The position numbers were made by a program, and so were the translations under genes. A stretch of 33,112 bases of DNA from Bacteroidales bacterium. Its GTDB lineage: Bacteria; Bacteroidota; Bacteroidia; Bacteroidales; VadinHA17. Shown here one piece after another: positions 7,871-15,998 of the stretch (its first letter is position 1; the number at the start of each line of letters is the position of its first letter). The notes under the pieces are model-generated. The model searched no databases and had not been told where the DNA came from. It saw only the letters and a program-made list of their open reading frames with translations. The stretch spans positions 1 through 33,112 of the forward strand of contig JAFGXX010000124.1 in the NCBI GenBank assembly GCA_016936435.1, in the 5' to 3' direction.

Positions 7871-8932
7871 CTATTTTTTCTGGTTTTCAACCGGAATGTA
7901 AAGAGTAACCGTAAACAACCCGTTCTCATTGCTGGTAATCATGGAAGCGGAATTTCCATAGGTGAGTTCGAGTCTTCTTTTTACGTTTACAAGGCCCGTT
8001 CCGGTGCCGCCCTTCTGTCGGCTTTCCGTATCGAAGTCGTTGCAGATCTCTATTTTCAGGGATCCCTGTATAATGGAAGCCTTTGTACATATCCTCACCT
8101 GACCTGTGCTTTCATAAACACCGTGCTTGATCGCGTTTTCGTAAAGCGGCTGAAGAAGCAGTACCGGTACTTTTACATTCAGGCAGGCCGGATCTGTCTC
8201 TTCAATTGTTACGAGGCGGTCTCCGAATCGCACTTTTTCTATTTCGAGGTAAAGCCGGAGGTTGTCGAATTCGCTCTTCAGCGTAACAGGTTGTTCATCT
8301 TTCCGTGAAAGGGCATATCTCATAAAATCGGAAAGCTTGATGACCATATCCCTTGCTTTTTCCGGATCGGTGATGGTTAGCGAGCTTACCGAGTTGAGGC
8401 TGTTGAACAGGAAATGAGGGTTGATCTGCGACCTGAGCATTTTGAGTTCTGTCTCCCTGACTATGCTTTCCAGCCTGACCTCTCTTGATTTTTTTTCAGC
8501 CAGGTTGGTAAGGCTGGTAAAGAGGAAATACGACAGGATAGTAAGCAGGTAGATGAAGATCCCTGTTCCTGTCCGGTACGGGAAGGTGGCCTCCCAGTAT
8601 TCATTCAGGTTAGTCTGACCCTGAAGCACCTGGTGCAGTATGAGCTTTGTCAGAAGGACCCAGGCTGTCACCGTTACTCCGCCGGTTACCACCAGGTTAA
8701 TAATACGCGACCAGATCCTTGTCTCTTCCCTGTTAAAATAGCTGAATGGATACCATAGCGAAAGAGCCAGTCCCGAATATATAAGCATCGACAATAATAT
8801 ATCGGGGATACTTACATTTATGAAGCTTCCGTAGGCATAATAAAACGACAGTGCCTGGCCCAGCGCAATGAAGAGCCAGACCAGCCACCAGATCGTCAGC
8901 CGCACCCTGTTTTCAAGAAGGGGATGCTTCAT
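7871..8932 (-). CDS. Sensor histidine kinase, LytS/YehU type
   Basis: This is a membrane sensor kinase of the His_kinase family that pairs with LytTR regulators. Four hydrophobic segments (about 12-36, 43-65, 76-100 and 122-143) make up a sensor with almost no periplasmic domain. A short coiled linker leads to the phospho-acceptor region, LRSQINPHFLFNSLN with His173. The ATPase part follows: N-box LQPLYENAIKHG (Asn266) and glycine box GGTGTGLVNVKRRL (308-320). Length 353 is normal. It starts 11 bp after the LiaF-like gene and is followed by the response regulator. The lack of an extracellular domain suggests it senses events within the membrane or through the two small membrane proteins upstream, like LiaF-type systems (inference). 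Confidence 0.94.
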   Translation of the reverse strand: MKHPLLENRVRLTIWWLVWLFIALGQALSFYYAYGSFINVSIPDILLSMLIYSGLALSLWYPFSYFNREETRIWSRIINLVVTGGVTVTAWVLLTKLILHQVLQGQTNLNEYWEATFPYRTGTGIFIYLLTILSYFLFTSLTNLAEKKSREVRLESIVRETELKMLRSQINPHFLFNSLNSVSSLTITDPEKARDMVIKLSDFMRYALSRKDEQPVTLKSEFDNLRLYLEIEKVRFGDRLVTIEETDPACLNVKVPVLLLQPLYENAIKHGVYESTGQVRICTKASIIQGSLKIEICNDFDTESRQKGGTGTGLVNVKRRLELTYGNSASMITSNENGLFTVTLYIPVENQKK

Positions 8933-8943
8933 TTCAATGATAA

Positions 8944-9687
8944 TTAATAACTCTTTATTTCACCGCCTCCAAAGACTACAGCTCCTCTTATTATCAACTG
9001 GCTGGAGGAATCCACGGTTACGCCCGGGACCAGTTTTCGTGAGTCGCTGAAACCTCCCAGTACCGGAGTTACCTCTAGTGTTATGAACCAGTTATCGGGG
9101 ACTATTATCGTTGCTCCGCCGAAGACGCAGGCCATCTCCAGGACATTCTTCCCGGGGGCAAGACGTGCTTTGGTAAGGTCGAGATCGATACCTCCGAAAA
9201 CAGCTGTGACCTTCCCTCCCTGGAAATTCTGGGATACAACCTGGCGTTCATCACCGCTGAAGACATTTACATAATCAATCACATCATCCCCGTCTCTGCC
9301 GGTTCTGCTTACCGCATTCCAGCCCTTGCGTTTGGTGACGATGAAGATAATACCCACTATGATAAATATTGAAGGCCAGAACATGTTGTACATGTGGAAT
9401 GTCTCCCTGAATATCAGTGGTATCATGAAAAAGCCTCCTACCGCCATCACAATTATGCCTCCTGTTTTTTCAGTCGATCCGAGCGTCATTACAAGACCTA
9501 TTACTATGAGCAACATAGGCCAGCTGAAAACGATGTTATCAATGAAGTCGGGAAAAAGGCCTGTATTTTTTATTACCAGCGCGAGACCGGTCAGAACAAG
9601 TACAACACCGATAAGCACCCTGCTGCTGGTATTATTCATTATCCTGTGCCTGGGTTTTTCGTCTTTGTAGTCATTTAGTGTTTCCAT
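8944..9687 (-). CDS. LiaF-like membrane protein (DUF5668 + LiaF C-terminal-like domain)
   Basis: This membrane protein has four N-terminal helices (about 22-40, 50-68, 74-92 and 100-118 of the chosen start) of the DUF5668/LiaF-TM kind. A soluble C-terminal domain has repeated VFGG-like turns (AVFGGIDLDL, CVFGGATIIVP, PVLGGFS, VVFGGGE), characteristic of the LiaF/DUF2154-like right-handed beta fold. In Firmicutes LiaF inhibits the LiaRS two-component system; here it directly precedes a kinase-regulator pair, so a similar modulating role is plausible. The frame extends upstream to 9741, which would overlap the preceding gene by 35 bp, so the ATG at 9687 (METLNDYKDEK, 19 bp after that gene) was chosen. 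Confidence 0.82.
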   Translation of the reverse strand: METLNDYKDEKPRHRIMNNTSSRVLIGVVLVLTGLALVIKNTGLFPDFIDNIVFSWPMLLIVIGLVMTLGSTEKTGGIIVMAVGGFFMIPLIFRETFHMYNMFWPSIFIIVGIIFIVTKRKGWNAVSRTGRDGDDVIDYVNVFSGDERQVVSQNFQGGKVTAVFGGIDLDLTKARLAPGKNVLEMACVFGGATIIVPDNWFITLEVTPVLGGFSDSRKLVPGVTVDSSSQLIIRGAVVFGGGEIKSY

Positions 9688-9706
9688 GAGCGTAAATTTA
9701 GTTTGT

Positions 9707-10081
9707 TTATTTGTTAATCGAAGTTTTTCCTTTCTTAACAAAGGAAGAAATAATGAATATCAGTCCGGTCAGCACTATTATTGCCGGCCAGTAGACTGTC
9801 CTGAGCAGTTCCGGCATCTGACCGTAAATGTCTTCGAACCAGAACCATAGACCCCCGGCTACGAGCAGTGTACCTCCGATGAAATTAAGATTCAATAACA
9901 GGAGGAGTCCTACAAAGATCATTGCCGATTCCCAGGTGAAATAATTTCTTACTTCACCCAGACCCAGCAGATCGTTCGTAGCCACCAGAAGCGACACCCC
10001 CAGCAGGATCAGGAAGAGACCGAAGCCTACCTGGGGATGATGCTCCCTGTGCTTTTTGAAAACTTTATCAGCATGTGCCAT
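9707..10081 (-). CDS. DUF5668/LiaF-TM-like small membrane protein
   Basis: This is a 124-residue membrane protein with four hydrophobic segments (about 19-37, 49-67, 68-83 and 95-112) and a short basic tail. Its layout (FGLFLILLGVSLL, then WPAIIVLTGLIFI) matches the LiaF transmembrane repeat and the N-terminal half of the next gene, so it is probably a stand-alone paralogue of that half. It is the first gene of the four-gene envelope-signalling operon and carries a strong -7 box 25-32 bp upstream. The two membrane proteins may form a hetero-oligomer that feeds the LytS-type kinase; this is inference from gene order. Confidence 0.75.
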   Translation of the reverse strand: MAHADKVFKKHREHHPQVGFGLFLILLGVSLLVATNDLLGLGEVRNYFTWESAMIFVGLLLLLNLNFIGGTLLVAGGLWFWFEDIYGQMPELLRTVYWPAIIVLTGLIFIISSFVKKGKTSINK

Positions 10082-10105
10082 AATATGATGAGATTAAATT
10101 TGATT

Positions 10106-10113
10106 CAAAAATA
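10106..10113 (-). promoter_or_regulatory. -7 promoter element for the LiaF-like/LytS/LytTR operon
   Basis: On the reverse strand TATTTTTG matches TAnnTTTG exactly, ending 24 bp before the ATG of the first operon gene. A TTTTTG stretch lies about 24 bp further upstream, slightly beyond the usual -33 spacing. Confidence 0.55.
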
Positions 10114-10236
10114 TGGCCCGGGAGAGATAGCTGAAAACAAAAATCGGCGAATGACGTTTTTTTGCCGGTAAACACACATATTCAGGGCGAAATGTTACTT
10201 TTTTGTTGATAATTTTTTTAATTGAATAAGCTTTCA

Positions 10237-10244
10237 TATTTTTG
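10237..10244 (+). promoter_or_regulatory. -7 promoter element for yceD-rpmF-plsX-fabH
   Basis: TATTTTTG matches TAnnTTTG exactly and lies 19 bp before the yceD ATG at 10264. A TTG at 10222 that would extend the frame lies upstream of this box and so should not be transcribed from it. The box settles the start choice. Confidence 0.62.
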
Positions 10245-10263
10245 CAAACCAAATTTTGATGAT

Positions 10264-10788
10264 ATGTCGGGAGCTTATAACATACCGATAAGCGGGTTGA
10301 AGGATGGAAGGCACAGGTTTGAATTTGAGGTTGAAGATGATTTTTTCGAACAGTTTGAGGAATCGGAAATTAAAGAAGGAAACCTTGCCGTCACTGTTGA
10401 GGCTGAGAAGACATCATCCCATATCGACATGATTATCACAATTGGCGGAACGGTAAATATATCCTGCGACAGATGCCTGGGTATTTTCAGTCAGCCCCTG
10501 AACTGCGAGAACAGACTTCTTGTAAGGTCGGGTAAGGTTTATGACGACAGCGACCCTGATATCATAACGGTTCCTGACGACGACAGCACCCTTGACATGT
10601 CTCAGTATTTATATGAATATATTCTGCTTGCCCTTCCTGTTAAAAGGACACATCCCGACGACGGTGAAGGCAACAGCACCTGTGATCCGGACATGCTCAG
10701 GAAGCTTAGCGAACACAGTGTGAAGCAGGAAGAAAAACATGATCACCGCTGGGATGATCTGAAAACATTGCTTATGAACAATAATTAA
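10264..10788 (+). CDS. yceD: YceD/DUF177 family protein (23S rRNA accumulation protein)
   Basis: YceD (DUF177) is encoded next to rpmF in most bacteria, and in E. coli and plants it is required for normal 23S rRNA accumulation. The product (174 residues from the ATG at 10264) shows the core motif VNISCDRCLGIFSQPL with a CxxC pair at Cys68/Cys71. An acidic region and the DMSQYLYEYILLALPVKRTH segment follow, the latter shared by DUF177 proteins. A Cys in NSTCDPD lies near the end, where many homologues have further Cys. The gene directly precedes rpmF by 11 bp. A TTG-initiated extension to 10222 was rejected because the -7 box falls inside it. Confidence 0.9.
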   Translation: MSGAYNIPISGLKDGRHRFEFEVEDDFFEQFEESEIKEGNLAVTVEAEKTSSHIDMIITIGGTVNISCDRCLGIFSQPLNCENRLLVRSGKVYDDSDPDIITVPDDDSTLDMSQYLYEYILLALPVKRTHPDDGEGNSTCDPDMLRKLSEHSVKQEEKHDHRWDDLKTLLMNNN

Positions 10789-10799
10789 CATATTAGAAA

Positions 10800-10985
10800 A
10801 TGCCAAATCCCAAACGTAAACACTCAAAAACCAGAAGAGACAAGCGCCGGACGCATTACAAGGCTACTGCTCCTACAACGGCCGTCTGTTCCAACTGCGG
10901 TTCTTCTGTTCAGTATCACAGGGTATGTCCTGAGTGCGGTTATTACAGGGGCAAGCTTGCTGTTGAAAAGAATGCAACTGCATGA
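10800..10985 (+). CDS. rpmF: 50S ribosomal protein L32
   Basis: L32 is a small component of the large ribosomal subunit. The 61-residue product starts with the invariant MPNPKRKHSKTRRDKRRTHY block and contains a zinc-ribbon with two CxxC pairs (CSNCG and CPECG), so it is the zinc-binding form and not a Cys-free paralogue. It lies 11 bp after yceD and 25 bp before plsX, an arrangement conserved across bacteria that links ribosome production to lipid synthesis. Confidence 0.98.
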   Translation: MPNPKRKHSKTRRDKRRTHYKATAPTTAVCSNCGSSVQYHRVCPECGYYRGKLAVEKNATA

Positions 10986-11010
10986 CCCTGAGTAAATAAA
11001 GCATTAGACC

Positions 11011-11949
11011 ATGAAAGTTGGCGTTGATGTAATGGGTGGTGATTTTGCGCCTGAGTCAGTCATTGAAGGCGCAGTTGATTCCCTGCAACATTTATCTGCT
11101 GCTGATGAACTGGTTTTGATCGGCGATATTAATACTATCGAAGTGAAGCTGAAGGAACTGAACGTCGATCCTTCGCGCTTCAGGGTCACAGCTACCACAC
11201 AGGTAATCGGGATGGCCGACGTTCCGGCCAAAGCTTATGCCCAGAAGCCTGATTCAAGTATTGCCGTCGGATTCAGAATGCTGAAAGAAAAAGAAATCGA
11301 TGGCTTCTGCAGCGCAGGTAATACCGGAGCCATGCTTGTTGGCGCAAGCTATACCGTAGGTATCATTCCCGGTGTCTTCCGTCCTGCCCTTGCAACAATC
11401 CTGCCTTCGGTCGATGGCAATAATTCAGTTATCCTCGATGTGGGCCTCAACCCCGATTGCAAACCCGATGTTCTGATGCAGTACGGCCTGCTGGGTTCGG
11501 TATTTGCAAAATATGTCCTGGAGATACAGAATCCGAAAGTACGACTGCTTAATATCGGAGAGGAAGAGTCAAAAGGAACTCCGGCAATAAAAGCTGCCTA
11601 CGACCTTCTGAAGGAACACCCCGGCATTAATTTCATGGGTAACATCGAAGCAAACAGCCTGTTCAGGGAAACCGTTGCCGACGTTATTGTATGCGATGGT
11701 TTTGTCGGGAATGTGATGCTGAAACAGACCGAAGCTTTTCATCACATCTACAGGGAAAGGAATCTTAAAGATTCATTTTTCGACCGTCTCGACTTCGAAA
11801 ACATAGGAGGCACACCTGTTGTGGGTATCAACGCCAACGTCGTTATCGGCCATGGTGTATCAAAACGTAAGGCAATTATGAATATGATCCTCCAGACATA
11901 CGCTGTCGTTCACGGCAATCTTGCTGAGAAGATCAGGGAGGCAATATAA
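11011..11949 (+). CDS. plsX: Phosphate acyltransferase PlsX
   Basis: PlsX converts acyl-ACP and phosphate to acyl-phosphate, the donor used by PlsY in the first step of phospholipid synthesis. The protein (312 residues, normal length) begins KVGVDVMGGDFAP, the defining N-terminal block. It also contains FCSAGNTGAMLVGA, ILDVGLNPDCKPD, GNIEANSLF and VCDGFVGNVMLK, all core PlsX motifs. It is 25 bp after rpmF and only 3 bp before fabH, so translation of fabH is probably coupled. It is a peripheral membrane enzyme. Confidence 0.98.
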   Translation: MKVGVDVMGGDFAPESVIEGAVDSLQHLSAADELVLIGDINTIEVKLKELNVDPSRFRVTATTQVIGMADVPAKAYAQKPDSSIAVGFRMLKEKEIDGFCSAGNTGAMLVGASYTVGIIPGVFRPALATILPSVDGNNSVILDVGLNPDCKPDVLMQYGLLGSVFAKYVLEIQNPKVRLLNIGEEESKGTPAIKAAYDLLKEHPGINFMGNIEANSLFRETVADVIVCDGFVGNVMLKQTEAFHHIYRERNLKDSFFDRLDFENIGGTPVVGINANVVIGHGVSKRKAIMNMILQTYAVVHGNLAEKIREAI

Positions 11950-11952
11950 ATT

Positions 11953-12978
11953 ATGGAGAAAATAAGGGCAGCCATTACAGGGATCCATGCCTGGGTTCCG
12001 GAATACAGGCTTGACAATCACGAGCTTTCAAGGATGGTAGATACCTCCGACGAATGGATAATGCAGCGTGTAGGGATCAGGGAGAGGAGAATTCTCAAGG
12101 GCGAAGGCCTGGGTACTTCCGACATGGGAGAAATGGCAGTTCGCGGGTTGCTTGAAAAAACACATACCGATCCTCTTGAGATAGACCTCCTTATTTGTGC
12201 AACAATTACCCCCGACATGTTATTCCCGGCCACGGCAAACATAATTTCCGACAAAGCCGGTTTAAAAAATGCTTTCAGCTTTGACCTGGGAGCGGCATGT
12301 TCAGGCTTCCTCTTTGCCCTTCAGACGGCTACATCATATGTCGAAACCGGTAGGTACAGGAAGGTTATCGTTGTAGGCGCCGATAAAATGTCATCGATAA
12401 CAGATTATAGCGATCGCACAACCTGCCCTCTTTTCGGCGATGCAGCTGCGGCTGTGCTTCTTGAACCTACAACAGAAGAAGTAGGTGTGATGGATCATAT
12501 TTTACGCACCGACGGTTCAGGAAGGAAATACCTTCATATGAAAGCAGGTGGTTCTGTGAAACCCGCTTCGCATGAAACTGTTGAGGCAAAAGAACATTTC
12601 ATTTACCAGGAAGGACAGAGTGTGTTTAAATTTGCTGTCGTTAACATGGCCGACGTAGCCGTGGAGATTATGCAAAAAAACAACCTGAGATCAGAAGATA
12701 TCTCATGGCTGGTTCCCCATCAGGCAAATCTGAGGATAATTGAGGCAACAGGCAGAAGGATGGGTATCCCCAATGAAAAAATAATGATCAACATAGAGAA
12801 CTACGGCAACACCACGGCAGCTACTATCCCGCTGGTTCTCTGGGAATATGAGAACAGGCTCAGAAAAGGAGATGTAATTATCCTGGCTGCTTTCGGCGGT
12901 GGGTTTACCTGGGGATCAATATATCTGAAGTGGGCTTATGACCCCTTGTCTCCGTCTTCCGAAGAAGGAAAAAATTAA
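11953..12978 (+). CDS. fabH: 3-oxoacyl-ACP synthase III FabH
   Basis: FabH condenses acetyl-CoA (or branched acyl-CoA) with malonyl-ACP to start fatty-acid synthesis. The catalytic triad is complete: Cys116 in DLGAACSGF, His256 in VPHQANLRI and Asn286 in ENYGNTTAA, with the family's 30-residue His-Asn spacing. At 341 residues it is slightly longer than E. coli FabH, with a few extra residues at the C-terminus ([10 protein letters not shown]). It is the last gene of the yceD-rpmF-plsX-fabH unit; a 6-bp stem (12986-12999) follows the stop. Acyl primer preference cannot be read from sequence alone. Confidence 0.97.
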   Translation: MEKIRAAITGIHAWVPEYRLDNHELSRMVDTSDEWIMQRVGIRERRILKGEGLGTSDMGEMAVRGLLEKTHTDPLEIDLLICATITPDMLFPATANIISDKAGLKNAFSFDLGAACSGFLFALQTATSYVETGRYRKVIVVGADKMSSITDYSDRTTCPLFGDAAAAVLLEPTTEEVGVMDHILRTDGSGRKYLHMKAGGSVKPASHETVEAKEHFIYQEGQSVFKFAVVNMADVAVEIMQKNNLRSEDISWLVPHQANLRIIEATGRRMGIPNEKIMINIENYGNTTAATIPLVLWEYENRLRKGDVIILAAFGGGFTWGSIYLKWAYDPLSPSSEEGKN

Positions 12979-12985
12979 AACCTGA

Positions 12986-12999
12986 CGGGAGAACTCCCG
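12986..12999 (+). terminator. Short hairpin after fabH (weak terminator candidate)
   Basis: CGGGAG and CTCCCG face each other across two bases; a 5-bp stem with a GAAC tetraloop is the physically likely form. It follows the fabH stop by 7 bp and precedes the bactofilin promoter. There is no immediate T-run, so termination would be weak or factor-dependent. Confidence 0.35.
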
Positions 13000-13021
13000 G
13001 AGCCTGATATAAAATTGTTTC

Positions 13022-13029
13022 TATATTTG
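13022..13029 (+). promoter_or_regulatory. -7 promoter element for the bactofilin-ATP synthase operon
   Basis: TATATTTG matches TAnnTTTG exactly, 38 bp before the bactofilin ATG. It is the only strong box before the atp genes, so it probably drives bactofilin and atpZ through atpG. No TTG is found at -33 spacing. Confidence 0.58.
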
Positions 13030-13067
13030 TTCGTTTATAAGATCATAACTCAATAATTCCAACCACT

Positions 13068-13463
13068 ATGGCAAAATACAACGAGACAGAAACGCCGGCA
13101 ATAAATCTTATAAATACCGGTACTGAGATTACAGGCGATGTCAAATCAACAGGCGACATCCGCATAGATGGTACCCTTACAGGCAATCTGAATACCAAGG
13201 GCAAAATCGTTATAGGCCCCTCCGGAAGAATAAACGGGGAGGTGACGTGTAAAAATTCAGAAGTTTCCGGCACAGTGGAAGGAAAACTCATAGTAAACCA
13301 GTTACTTATTCTTAAAGCTTCTTCAAAAATATCCGGCGACATTGTTACATCAAAGTTGTCGATTGAGCCCGGGGCTGTCTTCTCGGGTAATTGCAAAATG
13401 AGCGAAAATGATACCGATGGAGGAGCAGGAAAACAAAAAGGACCCGAACAAAATTCCAGATAA
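13068..13463 (+). CDS. Bactofilin
   Basis: Bactofilins are small cytoskeletal proteins that polymerise into nucleotide-free filaments and often organise cell-wall or surface structures. The 131-residue product has a disordered N-terminus, the core beta-helix with repeated short hydrophobic/glycine turns (TEITGDVKSTGDIRIDGTLTG, then KIVIGPSGRINGEV, VSGTVEGKLIVN and SSKISGDIVTSKLSIEPGAVFSG), and a short polar tail. The FSG turn before the tail is typical. It overlaps the start of atpZ by up to 56 bp and shares its promoter, so it is the first gene of the ATP synthase transcription unit. The overlap suggests translational coupling. Confidence 0.95.
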   Translation: MAKYNETETPAINLINTGTEITGDVKSTGDIRIDGTLTGNLNTKGKIVIGPSGRINGEVTCKNSEVSGTVEGKLIVNQLLILKASSKISGDIVTSKLSIEPGAVFSGNCKMSENDTDGGAGKQKGPEQNSR

Positions 13464-13656
13464 GGGCCTCCAGTCCTTCGCAAAATATTCCGGTATCGCA
13501 TTTCAGATGGCCGGAATAATTTTTCTTGGCACCTTCGGAGGGATGAAGCTTGACAAACTTACCGGATGGAAGACTCCGGTCTTCACCATCATACTTTCAC
13601 TCCTTGGTGTCTTTGCCGCTATCTGGATCACAATTAAGGATCTCATAAAAAAATGA
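13408..13656 (+). CDS. atpZ: AtpZ/AtpI family small membrane protein
   Basis: This two-helix membrane protein of the F0F1-ATPase subunit / AtpZ family is encoded at the head of many atp operons and is thought to act with AtpI in c-ring assembly or ion homeostasis. The 82-residue product has a polar N-terminus, SFAKYSGIAFQMAGIIFLGTFGGMKLD (helix 1) and PVFTIILSLLGVFAAIWITIKDLIKK (helix 2); the GxxxG-rich first helix and the FAKYSG entry are typical. Two ATGs are possible, 13408 and 13417 (MEEQENKK); the second gives a slightly shorter overlap with bactofilin. AtpI begins 4 bp after its stop. Confidence 0.88.
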   Translation: MIPMEEQENKKDPNKIPDKGLQSFAKYSGIAFQMAGIIFLGTFGGMKLDKLTGWKTPVFTIILSLLGVFAAIWITIKDLIKK

Positions 13657-13660
13657 CCCT

Positions 13661-14047
13661 TTGAAATTCCTTAATAAAACCATACAACTTCTGCTGCTTC
13701 TGGAACTGCTGATCCTTGTTTCCGCTTTCTTCTTCTTCCCCACAACGGGGGGTGTCATTAATTTCACCGGCGTGGCACTTCTCTCAACAGGTTTTATGGT
13801 GATTACCCTGATTGCCATGGTCCTTTTCTTCAGGGGGCAGATGAAAGACCCCTCATCACAGACAATGCACAGCCTTGTGGCTGTGGTCCTTAAATTCCTA
13901 CTCGAACTGGTACTGGCTTTGCTGTGGTTTTTTGTTGCTAAAAAAACAAGCATGCCTGCAGTGATATTGTTTTTTGTCTTATATTTAGCCTTCACTCTGT
14001 TTTCTGTTTTGGTAATGGTGAAAACACTGAAAAACAACATATTATAA
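13661..14047 (+). CDS. atpI: AtpI-like membrane protein
   Basis: This is a four-helix membrane protein (128 residues; helices about 8-26, 33-59, 70-94 and 99-120) in the AtpI position of the operon; AtpI helps assemble the c-ring. Sequence similarity to AtpI is weak, so the name rests on size, topology and place. The only available start is TTG at 13661, 4 bp after the atpZ stop; the frame is closed by a stop at 13646-13648 and the next Met lies deep inside the second helix. Translation is probably coupled to atpZ. Its own stop is 12 bp before the atpB start. Confidence 0.7.
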   Translation: MKFLNKTIQLLLLLELLILVSAFFFFPTTGGVINFTGVALLSTGFMVITLIAMVLFFRGQMKDPSSQTMHSLVAVVLKFLLELVLALLWFFVAKKTSMPAVILFFVLYLAFTLFSVLVMVKTLKNNIL

Positions 14048-14059
14048 CTCGTCCGCGTT

Positions 14060-15151
14060 TTGAAAACAAAGATAGTCAGAGAGCTGGTTTTAACGTTTTT
14101 AATTTTTGCATTGTCGGTTTCCGCCTTCGGGCTGGGAACGAATCAGGAGACTCACGGGACAGAACACGGTGGCACTGAGAAAAAATTTGATGCGAGCTCC
14201 TTTATTCTTGACCATGTTGTCGATTCGCACGAATGGCATATCATCACTATTGGCGAGGGAGCCGGCGAGAAACATATTGCCCTCTATCTTCCGGTAATAC
14301 TTTACAGCAGAGAAAAAGGTCTTGATGTCTTCTCTTCGAAAAAACTTGCTCACGGTCATGTTTATAAAGGCTACAGGCTCGAGGAAGAAGGTGATTTCAA
14401 AGGGAAGATACTGAATGTGAACGCCGCAGGTGTGGCCGACACTGAAAACAGGCCGCTCGACTTCTCGGTCACGAAGACCGTGGTGGGAATGATCTTTGCA
14501 GCTATCGTCGGTCTGTGGATCTTTCTCTCCCTGGCACGGTCCTATAAAAAGAGCGGAATAAGTCACCCCAGAGGTATTCAAAGCTTTCTTGAACCTGTTG
14601 TGCTCTTTATCCGCGACGATATTGCTTTACCCAATATCGGGGAACATAAGTATGAAAAGTACATGCCCTACCTGCTTTCAGTCTTCTTTTTTATACTCCT
14701 CAACAACATCATGGGTTTGATACCCTTTCCTCCTCCTTTCGGTGCCAACGTCACCGGCAACATAGGAGTAACATTCGTTCTGGCCCTTTTTACCTTTCTG
14801 ATAACACAGTTCAGCGGTAATAAAAACCACTGGAAACATGTTTTTGCAGCCCCCGGCGTACCCACCTGGCTTCTGCCGATCATGATCCCCGTCGAGCTCA
14901 TAGGACTTATCTCCAAACCCTTTGCCCTGATGATCCGTCTCTTTGCGAACATCACAGCAGGTCATATCATTGTGTTGAGTCTTATCTGTCTGATATTCAT
15001 TTTTGATTCGGTATGGGTATCGCCTGTATCGATAATATTTGTGGTCTTCATGGATTGCATCGAGTTGTTCGTTGCATTCCTCCAGGCATATATTTTTACT
15101 CTTCTTTCAGCGCTCTTCATCGGAATGGCAACGGCAGAAGAACATCATTAA
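14060..15151 (+). CDS. atpB: F0F1 ATP synthase subunit a
   Basis: Subunit a forms the stationary proton half-channels next to the c-ring. The C-terminal half carries the family motif MIPVELIGLISKPFALMIRL followed by FANITAGH, with the essential Arg in MIRLFANITAGH. About seven hydrophobic helices are visible. The 363-residue length and the N-terminal signal-peptide-like segment (to about residue 22), with a His-rich periplasmic stretch after it, are usual for Bacteroidota AtpB. It begins at TTG 14060, 12 bp after the AtpI stop, and no ATG exists in frame before the first F0 helix. It is followed by atpE after 18 bp. Confidence 0.95.
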   Translation: MKTKIVRELVLTFLIFALSVSAFGLGTNQETHGTEHGGTEKKFDASSFILDHVVDSHEWHIITIGEGAGEKHIALYLPVILYSREKGLDVFSSKKLAHGHVYKGYRLEEEGDFKGKILNVNAAGVADTENRPLDFSVTKTVVGMIFAAIVGLWIFLSLARSYKKSGISHPRGIQSFLEPVVLFIRDDIALPNIGEHKYEKYMPYLLSVFFFILLNNIMGLIPFPPPFGANVTGNIGVTFVLALFTFLITQFSGNKNHWKHVFAAPGVPTWLLPIMIPVELIGLISKPFALMIRLFANITAGHIIVLSLICLIFIFDSVWVSPVSIIFVVFMDCIELFVAFLQAYIFTLLSALFIGMATAEEHH

Positions 15152-15154
15152 TAA

Positions 15155-15388
<234 letters not shown>

Positions 15389-15400
15389 TTGGTTAAGAAA

Positions 15401-15440
15401 AAGATGAAGCCTGCAACGGTTGGTTGCAGGTCTTCATTTT
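15401..15440 (+). terminator. Strong hairpin with T-run between atpE and atpF
   Basis: ATGAAG-CCTGCAAC (15404-15417) pairs with GTTGCAGG-t-CTTCAT (15423-15437): a 14-bp stem with one bulged T and the loop GGTTG. It is followed by TTTT (15437-15440) and preceded by AAAAAG. This has the shape of a Rho-independent terminator or transcript-stabilising hairpin, placed 13 bp after the atpE stop codon. Confidence 0.78.
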
Positions 15441-15468
15441 AAACATCTAAGTCTTTAAACGGTAAACT

Positions 15469-15984
15469 ATGATATACCTAGCAAACAGTCTTACATCTCC
15501 GGGAATAGGAATGGTTATCTGGGCTTTTCTTATTTTCGGGATCTTCTTTCTGGTCCTGGCTAAATTCGGATGGAAGCCGATCCTGTCGGCCGTAAAGGCA
15601 AGAGAGGAAATGATAAAAGGCTCTCTTGAGTCTGCAGCCCGGGCAAGGGAGGAAATGAAAAAGCTCCAGGGCGACAATGAGCTGATAATAAAGAGAGCCC
15701 GCGATGAAAGGGAAGTTCTGCTGAAGGAAGCCCGCGAAGTGCGCGAGAAACTCATTGCCGACGCCAAGGGAAAAGCTTCAGAGGAAGCCGAAAAAATAGT
15801 TGAAAAGGCAAAGACAGCAATAGAAAGGGAAAAAGCTAAGGCAATGTCGGAAATTCAACAACAGGTAACAACCCTGTCTATTGAAATAGCATCCAGGATC
15901 ATCGGTGAGAAGCTGAGCAAAACAAAGGAACAGGAAGAGCTCATCAGCCAGTACCTGAAAGAAATCAACCTTAACAAGAACTGA
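15469..15984 (+). CDS. atpF: F0F1 ATP synthase subunit b
   Basis: Subunit b is the peripheral stalk linking F0 to F1. It has one membrane helix (about 14-33, WAFLIFGIFFLVLAKFGWKPI), then an uninterrupted charged helix that continues to the C-terminus. The WKPI motif after the membrane and the RIIGEKL segment are standard. Length 171 is normal. It starts 80 bp after atpE, beyond the hairpin, without a recognisable -7 box, so it depends on read-through. The atpH gene follows after 14 bp. Confidence 0.95.
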   Translation: MIYLANSLTSPGIGMVIWAFLIFGIFFLVLAKFGWKPILSAVKAREEMIKGSLESAARAREEMKKLQGDNELIIKRARDEREVLLKEAREVREKLIADAKGKASEEAEKIVEKAKTAIEREKAKAMSEIQQQVTTLSIEIASRIIGEKLSKTKEQEELISQYLKEINLNKN

Positions 15985-15998
15985 GTCAGGACAAAGTA

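Noticed and set aside
10222-10263. TTG-started N-terminal extension of yceD
   Set aside because: The exact -7 box at 10237-10244 falls within it and the conserved protein begins after the ATG at 10264.
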